Source of the DNA: Devosia sp.
GTDB taxonomy: Bacteria; Pseudomonadota; Alphaproteobacteria; Rhizobiales; Devosiaceae
Length of the DNA: 64,000 nt
NCBI RefSeq assembly: GCF_017307495.1
Contig: NZ_JAFKHE010000028.1
Span: 1 to 64,000 of the forward strand
Direction: 5' to 3'
Each line of letters opens with the position of its first letter. Position 1 is the first letter of the stretch. Positions 51,676 through 59,927 of the stretch are shown piece by piece. The translations under genes were made by a program, and so were the position numbers. The notes under the pieces were generated by a model that searched no databases, was not told where the DNA came from, and worked only from the letters and a program-made list of their open reading frames with translations.

Positions 51676-52502
51676 CAGGCTGCCCCTCGCTCGACGACCT
51701 TGTGAAGCGCCGGCTCAAGCCGCTCGTCATTGGGCAGAGCGATGCCGAACGGGCCGGAGAGAACCTCGCGCAGTTCGGCGACCGAACCGAGCAACCGGGT
51801 CTCGCTGTCCCCGCCGATTGCGTGGATGTTGAAACGGAGGTTGCGGAGTGCCAGGCGCCGCCCCTTGTCGACCCGGGCCGCGACCAGCCGCTCGCGGAAG
51901 GCCGGACTCGACGAAACACTCTCGTTCATCCGGACCAGGGCATCGGCCTCCGGCTCGGCGGTGGTGAAAGCATAAAGCGGCTGCCACTCCGCCCCGATCT
52001 GCGATTCGAGCCGCCACAGGCCATCCGTTTGGCTGAGCCGACAGGGCTCGTGCGGAGTCGCCTGCTCGACATCGGCGCGCAGGCGCAGCGGCGCGGTCGG
52101 CGTCTGGCCGCCGAAGCCGACATCGACGAGGTAGCTGGAACCGGCGATGTCGACGGTGAGCAGCACATGCGTGGGCGGACCATCGACGGGCTCGACCTGC
52201 CCCCACAGCACAGTGGCCGCGTGCAGCTTCACGGCGAAGTCCAGTTCCTCGAGCATGGCCTTGAACAGCAGGTTGTGTTCGAGGCAATAGCCGCCGCGAC
52301 GGTCGAACAGGAGCTTCTGCTGCAGGTTTGCGAGCTCGAGCCGGACGGGCACCCGCATCAGAGGATCGAGGTTCTCGAACGGAATGGCCGAAAGGTGCAG
52401 CTGCATCAGTTGGCCCAAGGTCTCCAGCGAAGGAGCGATCGAGCCGGCAAAGCCGATGCGCTCGAACCAGGCATCGATATTGGCCTTAGTCGCCACGGAC
52501 AT
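51675..52502 (-). CDS. Arylamine N-acetyltransferase family protein
   Basis: This enzyme transfers acetyl from acetyl-CoA to arylamines or hydrazines by a ping-pong mechanism. The 275 residues have the catalytic triad: Cys in RRGGYCLEHN (about 73), His in GPPTHVLLTV (about 111) and Asp in SYLVDVGFGG (about 126). The frame opens at 52592; I take the ATG at 52502, since GGTGGGG lies just upstream and the N-terminus then fits the family. It heads the nat-ydeI-DUF1697-rbsK operon. Confidence 0.9.
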   Translation of the reverse strand: MSVATKANIDAWFERIGFAGSIAPSLETLGQLMQLHLSAIPFENLDPLMRVPVRLELANLQQKLLFDRRGGYCLEHNLLFKAMLEELDFAVKLHAATVLWGQVEPVDGPPTHVLLTVDIAGSSYLVDVGFGGQTPTAPLRLRADVEQATPHEPCRLSQTDGLWRLESQIGAEWQPLYAFTTAEPEADALVRMNESVSSSPAFRERLVAARVDKGRRLALRNLRFNIHAIGGDSETRLLGSVAELREVLSGPFGIALPNDERLEPALHKVVERGAA

Positions 52503-52599
52503 CCCCACCGCCGATTCCGGGAGGGCCATAATGATGAAGCGGCGCGGCTTTGTCACCCCGACCAGTGGGGAAGTGTTCACCGACGACGGCATCGGTCAC

Positions 52600-52683
52600 A
52601 GGGTCATCCCCGCGAAAGCGGGGATCTCCGTTTTGCCGCCCGCGCCGAAAACAGAGGTTCCCGCTTTCGCGGGAATGACTCCG
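52600..52683. repeat. REP/BIME-like element, copy B (inverted)
   Basis: TCATCCCCGCGAAAGCGGGGAT and TTCCCGCTTTCGCGGGAATGA flank the middle CTCCGTTTTGCCGCCCGCG...AAACAGAGG, which is the reverse complement of the middle in copies A and C. It lies between nat and uppP. Confidence 0.85.
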
Positions 52684-52727
52684 TGGGTCACGGCAAGCAT
52701 CCGGATCAGTCCGCACGAACGGCCCGA

Positions 52728-53540
52728 CTACCTGAACAGCAGGACGGCCCAAAGCCCAATCGCACCTACGAAAATCCGCCAGTATGCGAAGATGGCGAAG
52801 CCGTGCCGCGAGATGTAGTCGAGCAGGTAGCGGACGACGAAGAAGGCGACGACGAACGCGGCAGCGAACCCGATGATCACGGCGGCACCGAGCTCGGCGG
52901 TGATGAACTCACGGCTCTTGTAGAGATCGTACAGGAAGGCGCCGCCCATGATCGGCATGGCGATGAAGAAGGTGAACTCCGCCGCCGAGCGCTTGTCGGT
53001 GCCGAGCAGGAGCGAGCCGACGATCGTCGCGCCGGAGCGCGACACGCCCGGGACCAGCGCCAGCATCTGGAACAGCCCGATATAGAGGCAAAGGAGTGGG
53101 GGGTAGTTGTAGATATCTGTGTATTTCGGCGTCAGCTTGAGCTGGTCGACATAGAGCAGCACGATGCCGCCGACGATCAGCGATACGCAGAATACCACCG
53201 GCGTCTCGTAGATCACGTTCTTGATGAAGTCGTGCAGCAGCACGCCGGCAATCGCCGCCGGAAACGATGCCAGCACCACCCCCAGGATGAAGCGCAGGGC
53301 CCCGGGCTTGCGGGCCATGGCGTCCTTGGCGATGCCGACGAGGCGTCCGAAATAGACCACGAGGATGGCGAGGATGGCGCCGAACTGGATCAGCACCTCG
53401 AATACACGCCCCGGGCTGTTGAAACCGAGGAAATGACCAGCGAGCAGAATGTGGGCGGTCGACGAGACCGGTAGGAATTCGGTAAGCCCCTCGATGATCC
53501 CGAGGATCAGGGGCACAAAAAGACCTTGATCGGCGTTCAT
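52728..53540 (-). CDS. uppP: Undecaprenyl-diphosphate phosphatase (BacA type)
   Basis: This polytopic membrane enzyme recycles undecaprenyl pyrophosphate for peptidoglycan and other envelope polymers. The 270 residues have the acidic motif [16 protein letters not shown] (about 14-29) and the [10 protein letters not shown] motif (about 174-183), with eight or so TM segments. The start is the ATG at 53540 with AGGGGA upstream. It faces fzlA across 86 bp, a conserved alphaproteobacterial arrangement with queG next. Confidence 0.96.
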   Translation of the reverse strand: MNADQGLFVPLILGIIEGLTEFLPVSSTAHILLAGHFLGFNSPGRVFEVLIQFGAILAILVVYFGRLVGIAKDAMARKPGALRFILGVVLASFPAAIAGVLLHDFIKNVIYETPVVFCVSLIVGGIVLLYVDQLKLTPKYTDIYNYPPLLCLYIGLFQMLALVPGVSRSGATIVGSLLLGTDKRSAAEFTFFIAMPIMGGAFLYDLYKSREFITAELGAAVIIGFAAAFVVAFFVVRYLLDYISRHGFAIFAYWRIFVGAIGLWAVLLFR

Positions 53541-53626
53541 CTGATCCCCTAACTCAACCCCACCGCTCGGGGCGCCGGGCGGCATCTAGCCCGATTTGCG
53601 GTAGCCCGCCAAGGATCGAACAGCGC

Positions 53627-54304
53627 ATGCCAAGGTTGCTCCAGCACCGGCTCGACCCGTCCTCCCGCCTCGCCCGCCTGATGTTCGCCGAGTATGGCGT
53701 CGGGATCGATCTCGAGGACATCAAGCCGTGGACGCGCGACCCCGCTCTGCTCGAGATCAATCCGGCGGCGACGGTGCCCATCCTCGTCGACACGCAGGAG
53801 CCGCCGATCATCGGAACGATGGCGGTGATCCACGCAATCGAGGATCGCTACGCGCCAAGCGCGGTTGCCGGCCTTGTTCCGATGCAGCCGGCCATGCGCA
53901 ACGAGATGTGGCGGCTCAACGAGTGGGTCCTGGTCAAGCTCAACGACGAGGTGACGCGCTACATCCTCGAAGAGAAGATCGTGAAGCGCGACCAGCGCGG
54001 CGCCGTGCCCGATCCCGGCGTGCTGCGCGTCGCCAAGGCCAACCTCGCCGAGCATCTCAACTACTTCAACTGGCTGTTCGCGACCCGGCACTGGATCGCC
54101 GGCGACGCCATGACGCTCGCCGATTTCGCACTGGCCGCACATCTGTCCAGCCTCGACTATCTGGGCGATGTGCTGTGGGACACCTCGATCGAGACGCGCA
54201 ACTGGTATGCCCGCATCAAGTCGCGCCCCGCCTTCCGCACCCTGCTCAACGACCGCATCGGCGGCATGCCGGCCGCGGCCGGCTACGCTGACTTGGACTT
54301 CTAG
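53627..54304 (+). CDS. fzlA: GST-fold protein, probable FtsZ-binding FzlA
   Basis: This 225-residue protein has a GST N-terminal thioredoxin-like domain (MPRLLQHRLDPSSRLARLMF, LEINPAATVPILVD) and an all-helical C-terminal domain (YFNWLFATRHWIAGDAMTLA). It ends in the tail GYADLDF. FzlA in Caulobacter is a GST-like protein that binds and curves FtsZ filaments, and its conserved acidic C-terminal tail is essential. Position between uppP and queG and the tail support that identity over a detoxifying GST. Direct FtsZ binding is inferred. Confidence 0.65.
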   Translation: MPRLLQHRLDPSSRLARLMFAEYGVGIDLEDIKPWTRDPALLEINPAATVPILVDTQEPPIIGTMAVIHAIEDRYAPSAVAGLVPMQPAMRNEMWRLNEWVLVKLNDEVTRYILEEKIVKRDQRGAVPDPGVLRVAKANLAEHLNYFNWLFATRHWIAGDAMTLADFALAAHLSSLDYLGDVLWDTSIETRNWYARIKSRPAFRTLLNDRIGGMPAAAGYADLDF

Positions 54305-54316
54305 TCCAACCCAACG

Positions 54317-54350
54317 TTGGATTAGCGTGCGGGAGTTGGAACTAATCCAG
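54317..54350. repeat. Inverted repeat after fzlA
   Basis: TTGGATTAG (54317-54325) and CTAATCCAG (54342-54350) match at 8 of 9 positions around a 16-nt spacer, next to the smaller palindrome CCAACGTTGG at 54311-54320. It may be a regulatory site for the queG side or a weak terminator; no T tract follows. Confidence 0.4.
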
Positions 54351-54390
54351 CGCTGCGTTGGAATAGGGGCGAGGTGCTATCCTCCATGCA

Positions 54391-54471
54391 CGGTGTCATT
54401 CGGCGAAAGCGGGAACCTCTGTCTTGTTGCAGGCACCGCAAACGGAGATCCCGCTTTCGCGGGATGACACA
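54391..54471. repeat. REP/BIME-like element, copy C, abutting the queG start
   Basis: Palindromes ATTCGGCGAAAGCGGGAA and GATCCCGCTTTCGCGGGATGA flank the middle CCTCTGTCTTGTTGCAGGCA...CAAACGGAGATC. This is the same orientation as copy A. It ends directly before the likely GTG start of queG at 54472. Confidence 0.8.
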
Positions 54472-55623
54472 GTGACAGAAGCGCAAGACCGCACAGAACT
54501 GCTCGCCAAGCTCCGTGCCCGCGCCACAAGCCTCGGCTTTTCTGCCTTCGGCGTGGCGCGGGCCGATGCACGGCCGGATCTGCCGGAAAAGCTCGAGACC
54601 GCGCTGGCGCGGCACTGGCATGGCGAAATGGCCTGGATGGCCGAGACGGTGGAGCGCCGCGCCGCGCCGGCGGGGCTGTGGCCCGGAGCCCGCTCGGTGA
54701 TCATGCTGGGCATGAACTACGGCCCGGACTCCGATCCGATGTCCGACCTCAGCAAGCCGGGCATCGGCAACATCTCGGTCTATGCCCGCAACCGTGACTA
54801 CCACGATGTGGTCAAGGGCAAGCTCAAGGAGATCGCAGGTCTCGTCCGGCGCTGGACCGGCGAGGAGGCCAAGGTCTTCGTCGACACTGCCCCGGTGATG
54901 GAAAAGCCGCTCGCCGAGGCGGCGGGCATCGGCTGGCAGGGCAAGCACACGGTGCTCGTTTCGCGCGATTACGGTTCGTGGCTGTTCCTCGGCGCGATCT
55001 TCACTGCCGCAGAGTTCCCGGCCGACGACCCGCACCCCGAAAGCTGCGGCAACTGCCGGCGCTGCCTCGATGTCTGCCCGACCGATGCCTTCCCCGCGCC
55101 GTTCCAGCTCGATGCGCGGCGTTGCCTCAGCTACCTCAACATCGAGCATCCGGGCCCGATCCCGCACGAGTTCCGCACCGCCATGGGCAACCGCATCTAT
55201 GGCTGCGACGACTGCCTCGCGGTGTGCCCGTGGAACAAGTTCGCCTCGGCGACGCGGGAGATGAAGCTGATGGCGCGCGACGAGCTGCGCGCGCCGGCGC
55301 TGGCCGATCTGCTGCAACTCGACGAGGTCAAGTTCCGCGCCCTGTTCACCGGCTCGCCGATCAAGCGCATCGGCCACGCGCGGTTCCTGCGCAACGTCCT
55401 CGTCGCTGCGGGCAATTCCGCGGACGACGCGCTCGTCCCGCTCGTCGAAGCGCGGCTCGGCGACCCCGATCCGCTCATCCGCGGCGCTGCGGTGTGGGCC
55501 GTCCGACGCCTTGTGAACGAAGCGCGCGCGGACGCGCTGAGGCTTGCCTTTTTGCCCGATGAGGGCGACATGAGCGTCCAGGCAGAGTGGAGCGCAGCCG
55601 TCCAGCCGGCGCGCGCAAACTAG
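54472..55623 (+). CDS. queG: Epoxyqueuosine reductase
   Basis: This cobalamin and iron-sulfur enzyme performs the last step of queuosine formation in tRNA. The 383 residues include AEAAGIGWQGKHTVLVS (about 145-161), two 4Fe-4S sites with SCGNCRRCLDVCPTDAFP (about 189-206) and GCDDCLAVCPWNKF, and a C-terminal HEAT-like part. The GTG at 54472 directly follows a REP palindrome with only a weak GGGA ribosome site. An upstream TTG at 54424 would put coding sequence in the repeat. It follows fzlA in the usual order. Confidence 0.94.
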   Translation: MTEAQDRTELLAKLRARATSLGFSAFGVARADARPDLPEKLETALARHWHGEMAWMAETVERRAAPAGLWPGARSVIMLGMNYGPDSDPMSDLSKPGIGNISVYARNRDYHDVVKGKLKEIAGLVRRWTGEEAKVFVDTAPVMEKPLAEAAGIGWQGKHTVLVSRDYGSWLFLGAIFTAAEFPADDPHPESCGNCRRCLDVCPTDAFPAPFQLDARRCLSYLNIEHPGPIPHEFRTAMGNRIYGCDDCLAVCPWNKFASATREMKLMARDELRAPALADLLQLDEVKFRALFTGSPIKRIGHARFLRNVLVAAGNSADDALVPLVEARLGDPDPLIRGAAVWAVRRLVNEARADALRLAFLPDEGDMSVQAEWSAAVQPARAN

Positions 55624-55635
55624 AGACCACTTCAG

Positions 55636-56508
55636 ATGGGCGTCTTCTTCTTCGGCATGGGCTACTCCTCGCGGGCCACGGCGCGAGCATTGCATCAGTT
55701 GCGCGACCCGGACATCCCGATTTCCGGCACGACCCGCAGCGAGGAGGGCGCCGAGGCCTTCGCCGACACCAACTACCGCATCCACATCTTCGACGGCGAG
55801 GTCCGCGGGGCGACGCTCGGGCCAGACCTGCGGAAGGCAACGCACGTCATTCTCTCGATCCCGCCCGACGAGCGTGGCGACCCCGCCCTGCTGCACCACC
55901 GCGCCGATCTCGATGCGGCGCAGAATCTCGAATGGATCGGGTACTTCTCGACCGTCGGCGTCTATGGCGATTTCGGCGGCCAGTGGGTCGACGAGGACGC
56001 GCCGACGCGGCCGGTCAATGTCCGGTCGCAGCAGCGGGTCGAGGCCGAGCAGGCCTGGCGCGACTACGCCGGGGCGCGCGGCGTGCCATTGTTCATCGAG
56101 CGGCTGGCCGGCATCTATGGCCCCGGCCGCTCCGCCTTCGACAAGCTGCGCGAGGGCACGGCCCGGCGCATCGTCAAGCCGGGGCAGGTGTTCAATCGCG
56201 TCCACGTGGCCGACATCGGGCGGATCACGGCGCTGGCGGCGCTCGCCAAGCTCGAGGGCACCTACAACCTCGCCGATGCAGAACCGGCCCCGCCGCAGGA
56301 CCTCGTGACCTATGCGGCCCAGATGATGGGGATCGCCCCCCCACCGGAGATTCCGTTCGAGACGGCGCAGATGACCGAGATGGCGCGCAGCTTCTACTCC
56401 GACAACAAGCGGGTTTCGTCCAAGCGCGTGCTCGCGGCGCTGGGCACCGAACTCGAGTTCCCGACCTATCGCGAAGGCCTCGACGCCATCTGGAAAGCAC
56501 ACGCGTGA
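55636..56508 (+). CDS. NAD(P)-dependent epimerase/dehydratase-like SDR protein (YeeZ-like)
   Basis: This 290-residue extended/atypical SDR protein begins VFFFGMGYSSRATARAL, where the glycine motif is GMGYSS. It has IGYFSTVGVYGDFGGQWVDE, EAEQAWRDYAG and FNRVHVADIGRITAL. It resembles YeeZ-type proteins whose reaction is unknown. It starts 12 bp after queG, so co-transcription is likely, and its end overlaps the GNAT gene by 4 bp. Confidence 0.88.
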   Translation: MGVFFFGMGYSSRATARALHQLRDPDIPISGTTRSEEGAEAFADTNYRIHIFDGEVRGATLGPDLRKATHVILSIPPDERGDPALLHHRADLDAAQNLEWIGYFSTVGVYGDFGGQWVDEDAPTRPVNVRSQQRVEAEQAWRDYAGARGVPLFIERLAGIYGPGRSAFDKLREGTARRIVKPGQVFNRVHVADIGRITALAALAKLEGTYNLADAEPAPPQDLVTYAAQMMGIAPPPEIPFETAQMTEMARSFYSDNKRVSSKRVLAALGTELEFPTYREGLDAIWKAHA

Positions 56509-57161
56509 GTGCGCCGCGGCCGGCCAAGGCCCGTCCCTCCCGCATTGTGCTCGATGGCCGGTACGTACGACTCGAGCCGCTCGGACCACGGCACGCCGCC
56601 GATCTCTATCGCGCCTCGTCCGCCCCCGACGCGGCGCAACGCTTCGCCTACCTGTTCGAGACTCCGCCGGCCTCGGAGACCGAGATGCGGGGCTGGGTCG
56701 ACAAGGTGTCCGCCCAGGACGACCCGATGCTGTTCGCCGTCATCGACACGGCAACAGGCAAGGCCGGCGGCCGGCAGGCGCTGATGCGCATCGTGCCCGA
56801 GCACGGCGTCATCGAGATCGGCTCGATCTACTGGGGCCCGGACATCGCCAGGACTCGCCGCGCCACCGAGGCGCTCTACCTGTTCGCCCGGCACGTCTTC
56901 GACGATCTCGGCTATCGCCGCTTCGAGTGGAAGTGCAACGACCGTAACGAGCCCTCCAAGCGCGCCGCGACGCGCTTCGGGTTCTCCTACGAAGGCACGT
57001 TCCGGCAGCACATGATCGTCAAGGGCGAGAACCGCGACACGGCCTGGTTCTCGATGCTCGACAGCGAGTGGCCGGCGCGCAAGGCCGCGTTCGAACGCTG
57101 GCTCGACCCGGCCAATTTCGATGCCGAGGGGCGACAACTCGCGCCGCTTCGCCTCGTGTGA
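56505..57161 (+). CDS. GNAT-family N-acetyltransferase (RimJ/RimL-like)
   Basis: This 218-residue acetyltransferase starts at the GTG 56505 overlapping the SDR stop (GTGA). It has the RimJ/RimL-like segments VLDGRYVRLEPLGPRHAADL, EIGSIYWGPDIARTRRATEA and FEWKCNDRNEPSKRAATRFG, then FSYEGTFRQHMIVKGENRDT. Such enzymes acetylate protein N-termini or small molecules; the substrate is unknown. It is the third gene of the queG unit. Confidence 0.9.
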   Translation: MSAPRPAKARPSRIVLDGRYVRLEPLGPRHAADLYRASSAPDAAQRFAYLFETPPASETEMRGWVDKVSAQDDPMLFAVIDTATGKAGGRQALMRIVPEHGVIEIGSIYWGPDIARTRRATEALYLFARHVFDDLGYRRFEWKCNDRNEPSKRAATRFGFSYEGTFRQHMIVKGENRDTAWFSMLDSEWPARKAAFERWLDPANFDAEGRQLAPLRLV

Positions 57162-57165
57162 GGAA

Positions 57166-57966
57166 CTAGATATCCAGCGCCAGTTGCTCCGGCGGCACAG
57201 CGATCTCGCGCTCGACCGCCGCCTCGAGCAGTTCGAGGTCCTCGGGCCGGCTTAGCCGATGGTCGCCGTCGGGCACCAGCGTGAAGGTGACCGGGTCGGT
57301 CAACAGGTGCTGCACGAGCTTCAGCGCATGGTCGCGCGGCACGTCCGGGTCCTTGCCGCCCTGCAGGATCGTCACCGGGCAGCCCACATCGATGCCGCGC
57401 CCGAACATCAGGTGCTCCCGGCCGTCCTCGATCAGTCTGGCGGTGATCGGATAGGGGTCGGCGGAATATTCCGAGGGTTGCTCGACGACGCCGGTCTCGC
57501 GCAGCGCCTTCAGCTCCTTCTTCGAAAAGCCCTTCAGCATCAGTTCCTCGGTCATGTCGACCGCCGGGGCGATCAATACCAGCGCCTTGACCCGGCTGTT
57601 GCCGAGTCGGTGCATGTGCCGCGCGAGGAGCAGCGCCAGCCAGCCGCCCATCGACGAGCCGACGATTACCTGCGGTCCTTCGGTCTGGGCGAAGACGGCC
57701 AGCGCTTCCTCGAGCCAGCGCGAGATCGTCCCGTCGAGGAACTCGCCACCCGACTGGCCATGGCCGGAATAATCGAACCGGGTCACCGCCACGCCCCTGT
57801 CGGCGCCGAACCGGTCGAGCGCCGTCGCCTTCGAACCGGTCATCTCGGAGCGGTAACCGCCGAGCCAGAAGATGCCGGGCGCCTTGCCGGTCCGGGGCAG
57901 CATGGCGACGCGCCGCGCGCCCGCCCCCGCGCCGACTTCAAGGTACTCGAGCGCCGGTTCCGTCAT
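57166..57966 (-). CDS. Alpha/beta hydrolase
   Basis: This serine hydrolase of about 266 residues has the nucleophile elbow VIVGSSMGGWLALLLA, FDYSGHGQSGGEFLDGTISRW near 70-88, acid-loop LQGGKDPDVP and the catalytic His in VPDGDHRLSRPEDLEL. The pattern resembles ABHD10-like thioesterases, but the substrate is not known. The frame opens at a TTG (57981); the ATG at 57966 has GGAG 9 nt upstream. It converges on the GNAT gene. Confidence 0.88.
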   Translation of the reverse strand: MTEPALEYLEVGAGAGARRVAMLPRTGKAPGIFWLGGYRSEMTGSKATALDRFGADRGVAVTRFDYSGHGQSGGEFLDGTISRWLEEALAVFAQTEGPQVIVGSSMGGWLALLLARHMHRLGNSRVKALVLIAPAVDMTEELMLKGFSKKELKALRETGVVEQPSEYSADPYPITARLIEDGREHLMFGRGIDVGCPVTILQGGKDPDVPRDHALKLVQHLLTDPVTFTLVPDGDHRLSRPEDLELLEAAVEREIAVPPEQLALDI

Positions 57967-58147
57967 CACCATCGACTCCAATGTGGAAAAGGCCTATGCC
58001 CCGAGCCTCGCTTCGCGGCAACAGTTTGTCGACGATGTGCCTCGAGCGTGTGTTTCTTGCGCCACCCGGTGTTGACTTATGCCCGGCGCAGCACGATTTT
58101 AGCGCGGATTTCCCGCCGCTTCGGTAACAGTTGAAGGATCGCCTGCC

Positions 58148-58684
58148 ATTCGTCGTCCCATGAGACCCGTCGCCCCCCAGAAGGATGGGCCGCAATCCAA
58201 CGAGGACATCTCCTCCCCCGACGTCCAGCTCATCGATGGCGAAGGCGCCAATCGCGGCGTTGTGCGCACGCGTGAAGCGCTCGCTGAAGCGCAGGAGCAG
58301 GGACTGGATCTCGTCATCATCTCGCCGAACGCGACGCCGCCGGTGGCCAAGATCCTGGATCTCGGCCGCTTCAAGTATTCCGCCCAGAAGAAGGCAGCGG
58401 AAGCGCGCAAGAAGCAGAAGGTGATCGAGGTCAAGGAAATCCAGATGCGTCCTGGCATCGATACCCATGACTACGAGACCAAGATGAAGGCGCTGGCGCG
58501 CTTCCTCGAGGATGGCGACCGCGTCAAGGTCACCATGCGCTTCCGCGGCCGCGAGATGGCGCACCAGGAACTGGGCATGCAACTGCTCGTCAAGGTGCAG
58601 AACGAGTTCGAGGCCAAGGCCAAGGTCGAATCGGCCCCCCGTTCGGAAGGTCGCCAGATGGTTATGGTGCTGGCTCCCAAGTGA
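58148..58684 (+). CDS. infC: Translation initiation factor IF-3, probable AUU start
   Basis: This factor dissociates ribosomes and proofreads initiation codons. A 174-residue frame starts with ATG at 58160. I place the start 4 codons earlier at ATT 58148, because AAGGA (58134-58138) lies 9 nt before it and the added residues give (I/M)[17 protein letters not shown], the N-terminus usual in Hyphomicrobiales. E. coli infC also starts at AUU, which lets IF-3 repress its own synthesis. Core motifs: [44 protein letters not shown]. The gene is not adjacent to rpmI. Confidence 0.95.
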   Translation: MRRPMRPVAPQKDGPQSNEDISSPDVQLIDGEGANRGVVRTREALAEAQEQGLDLVIISPNATPPVAKILDLGRFKYSAQKKAAEARKKQKVIEVKEIQMRPGIDTHDYETKMKALARFLEDGDRVKVTMRFRGREMAHQELGMQLLVKVQNEFEAKAKVESAPRSEGRQMVMVLAPK

Positions 58685-58711
58685 GGGCCGACACCATCCG
58701 ACCGACATGAC

Positions 58712-58734
58712 AAGGGCGCCCGCAAGGCGCCCTT
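58712..58734. terminator. Weak terminator hairpin between infC and DUF423
   Basis: A perfect 9-bp stem AAGGGCGCC/GGCGCCCTT with a 5-nt loop stands between the convergent infC and DUF423 genes. The T tract on either strand is short (CTTCTGCT on the plus side), so it may be weak. Confidence 0.6.
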
Positions 58735-58741
58735 CTGCTAT

Positions 58742-59101
58742 CTACGAACGCCGGCCCCAGATGCCGGATACCATCACCAGCACCCAGCCGGCGATCATCG
58801 CACCGCCACCGGTCGGCGCGGCCATCGGGAACAGCGCATTGCCGGTGAAGGCCCGCATGACGAGATCGCCTGCGAACAGCGCAACCCCCACCGTCATCAC
58901 CGCACCGGCTGCCACCGCCAGCCGGCTGGCCGCCATCAGGCTGAGGCCGATCAGCACCGGCGCGTGCAGGAGCAGGAAATTGGCGGCGATCCCGAGATTG
59001 TCGTCGCCGGCATGGCTGGCGCGTGCCGCCGCGGCCACGCCAAGGGCGCCGAACAATCCGGCGGCGGTGACCAGCAGTCGGCCGGGAACAGTACTCGACA
59101 T
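58742..59101 (-). CDS. DUF423-family membrane protein
   Basis: This 119-residue protein has four hydrophobic segments. Its pattern includes AGLFGALGVAAAARASHAGD near the start, then LLLHAPVLIGLSLMAASR and APTGGGAMIAGWVLVMVSG, as in the DUF423/YgdD-type family. The ATG at 59101 has GAGGAAAA upstream; the open frame to 59224 extends past the terminator of the neighbouring gene and is not coding. Function unknown. Confidence 0.85.
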   Translation of the reverse strand: MSSTVPGRLLVTAAGLFGALGVAAAARASHAGDDNLGIAANFLLLHAPVLIGLSLMAASRLAVAAGAVMTVGVALFAGDLVMRAFTGNALFPMAAPTGGGAMIAGWVLVMVSGIWGRRS

Positions 59102-59144
59102 GGATTTTCCTCGAGGCGCCCGCGATCGATAGCCGAGGCGACGA

Positions 59145-59178
59145 CAAACGAAAAGGCCGGGGATCGCTCCCCGGCCTT
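59145..59178 (-). terminator. Intrinsic terminator after the F420-reductase-like gene
   Basis: On the minus strand, the perfect 11-bp stem AAGGCCGGGGA/TCCCCGGCCTT has a GCGA loop and is followed by TTCGTTTG. It lies about 25 nt after the stop of the gene at 59203-59823. Confidence 0.88.
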
Positions 59179-59202
59179 GTCGTCTGCTGCAGGTTTTTCG
59201 GA

Positions 59203-59823
59203 TCAGGCGGCGAGCTTCAGCCATGCCGGGGCAATAGCGGTGCCCTGGCCGAGGCCGTAGCCGAAGCGGATGTTCAGCATGCCGACCGGCTCGACGAGGC
59301 GAGCGCCGTCAAGGCCGCCGACCTTTTCGACCGCGAAGCCCGCGGCGCTGACCAGCGCGGCAACCGCGTCGACGGCAGCGGCGTCGTTGCCGGCGAGGAA
59401 CACCGGGACATGGGCGGTGGCGGAGGCGGGGGTGTCGAACAGGCTGGCGAAGATCGTGTTGAAGCCCTTCACCACCTTGGCGGCGGGCGCAGCGGCCTGC
59501 AGTTCTTCGGCGGCCGAGGTCGTGTGGCCAATCGCCAGGCCCGAGAAGTCGGCCTTCACCGGGTTGGTCATGTCGACGACGGTCTTGCCGGCGAGTTCAA
59601 GGGTCTTCACCAGTTCCAGCGCTACCGGGTAGGGCACGGCGAGGACGACGATGTCGGCACCGGCGACGGCCGACTTGTAGTCGGTCACGGTGGCGCCCAC
59701 GGACTTGGCGAAGTCGGCAGCGGCGGCGACATTGGAGGCGCCGAGCACCAGTTCGGTCTTGCCGGCAAGGCGCTTGGCGAGGCCCTTGCCCATGTTGCCG
59801 AGGCCGAGGATTGCGGTGGTCAT
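59203..59823 (-). CDS. NADPH-dependent F420 reductase-like oxidoreductase
   Basis: This 206-residue Rossmann protein has the dinucleotide motif TAILGLGNMGKGLAKRL (about 3-19), IVVLAVPYPVALELVKTL, VVDMTNPVKADF and KVVKGFNTIFASLFDTP. It belongs to the NADP oxidoreductase, coenzyme F420-dependent family. Bacteria such as this need not make F420; relatives are ferric- or quinone-type reductases of uncertain substrate. It diverges from a LysR gene, which may control it. Confidence 0.85.
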   Translation of the reverse strand: MTTAILGLGNMGKGLAKRLAGKTELVLGASNVAAAADFAKSVGATVTDYKSAVAGADIVVLAVPYPVALELVKTLELAGKTVVDMTNPVKADFSGLAIGHTTSAAEELQAAAPAAKVVKGFNTIFASLFDTPASATAHVPVFLAGNDAAAVDAVAALVSAAGFAVEKVGGLDGARLVEPVGMLNIRFGYGLGQGTAIAPAWLKLAA

Positions 59824-59927
59824 TTGGGAAATCCCTCTGTTGCGATTGCGATGACCCCTATCTAGTCCCGGCCTCTGGAGTATAGAATTGCCGCCATTCG
59901 CGCTTCACCCTTGCATCAAGGTATCGA

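Noticed and set aside
47704-54471. Possible CRISPR array from repeated palindromes
   Set aside because: The copies are kilobases apart, differ in orientation, and no cas genes or regular spacers are present.
54322-56589. A 755-codon minus-strand frame opposite queG and the SDR gene
   Set aside because: The sense genes have clear motifs. The antisense translation is His/Arg-rich and family-free.
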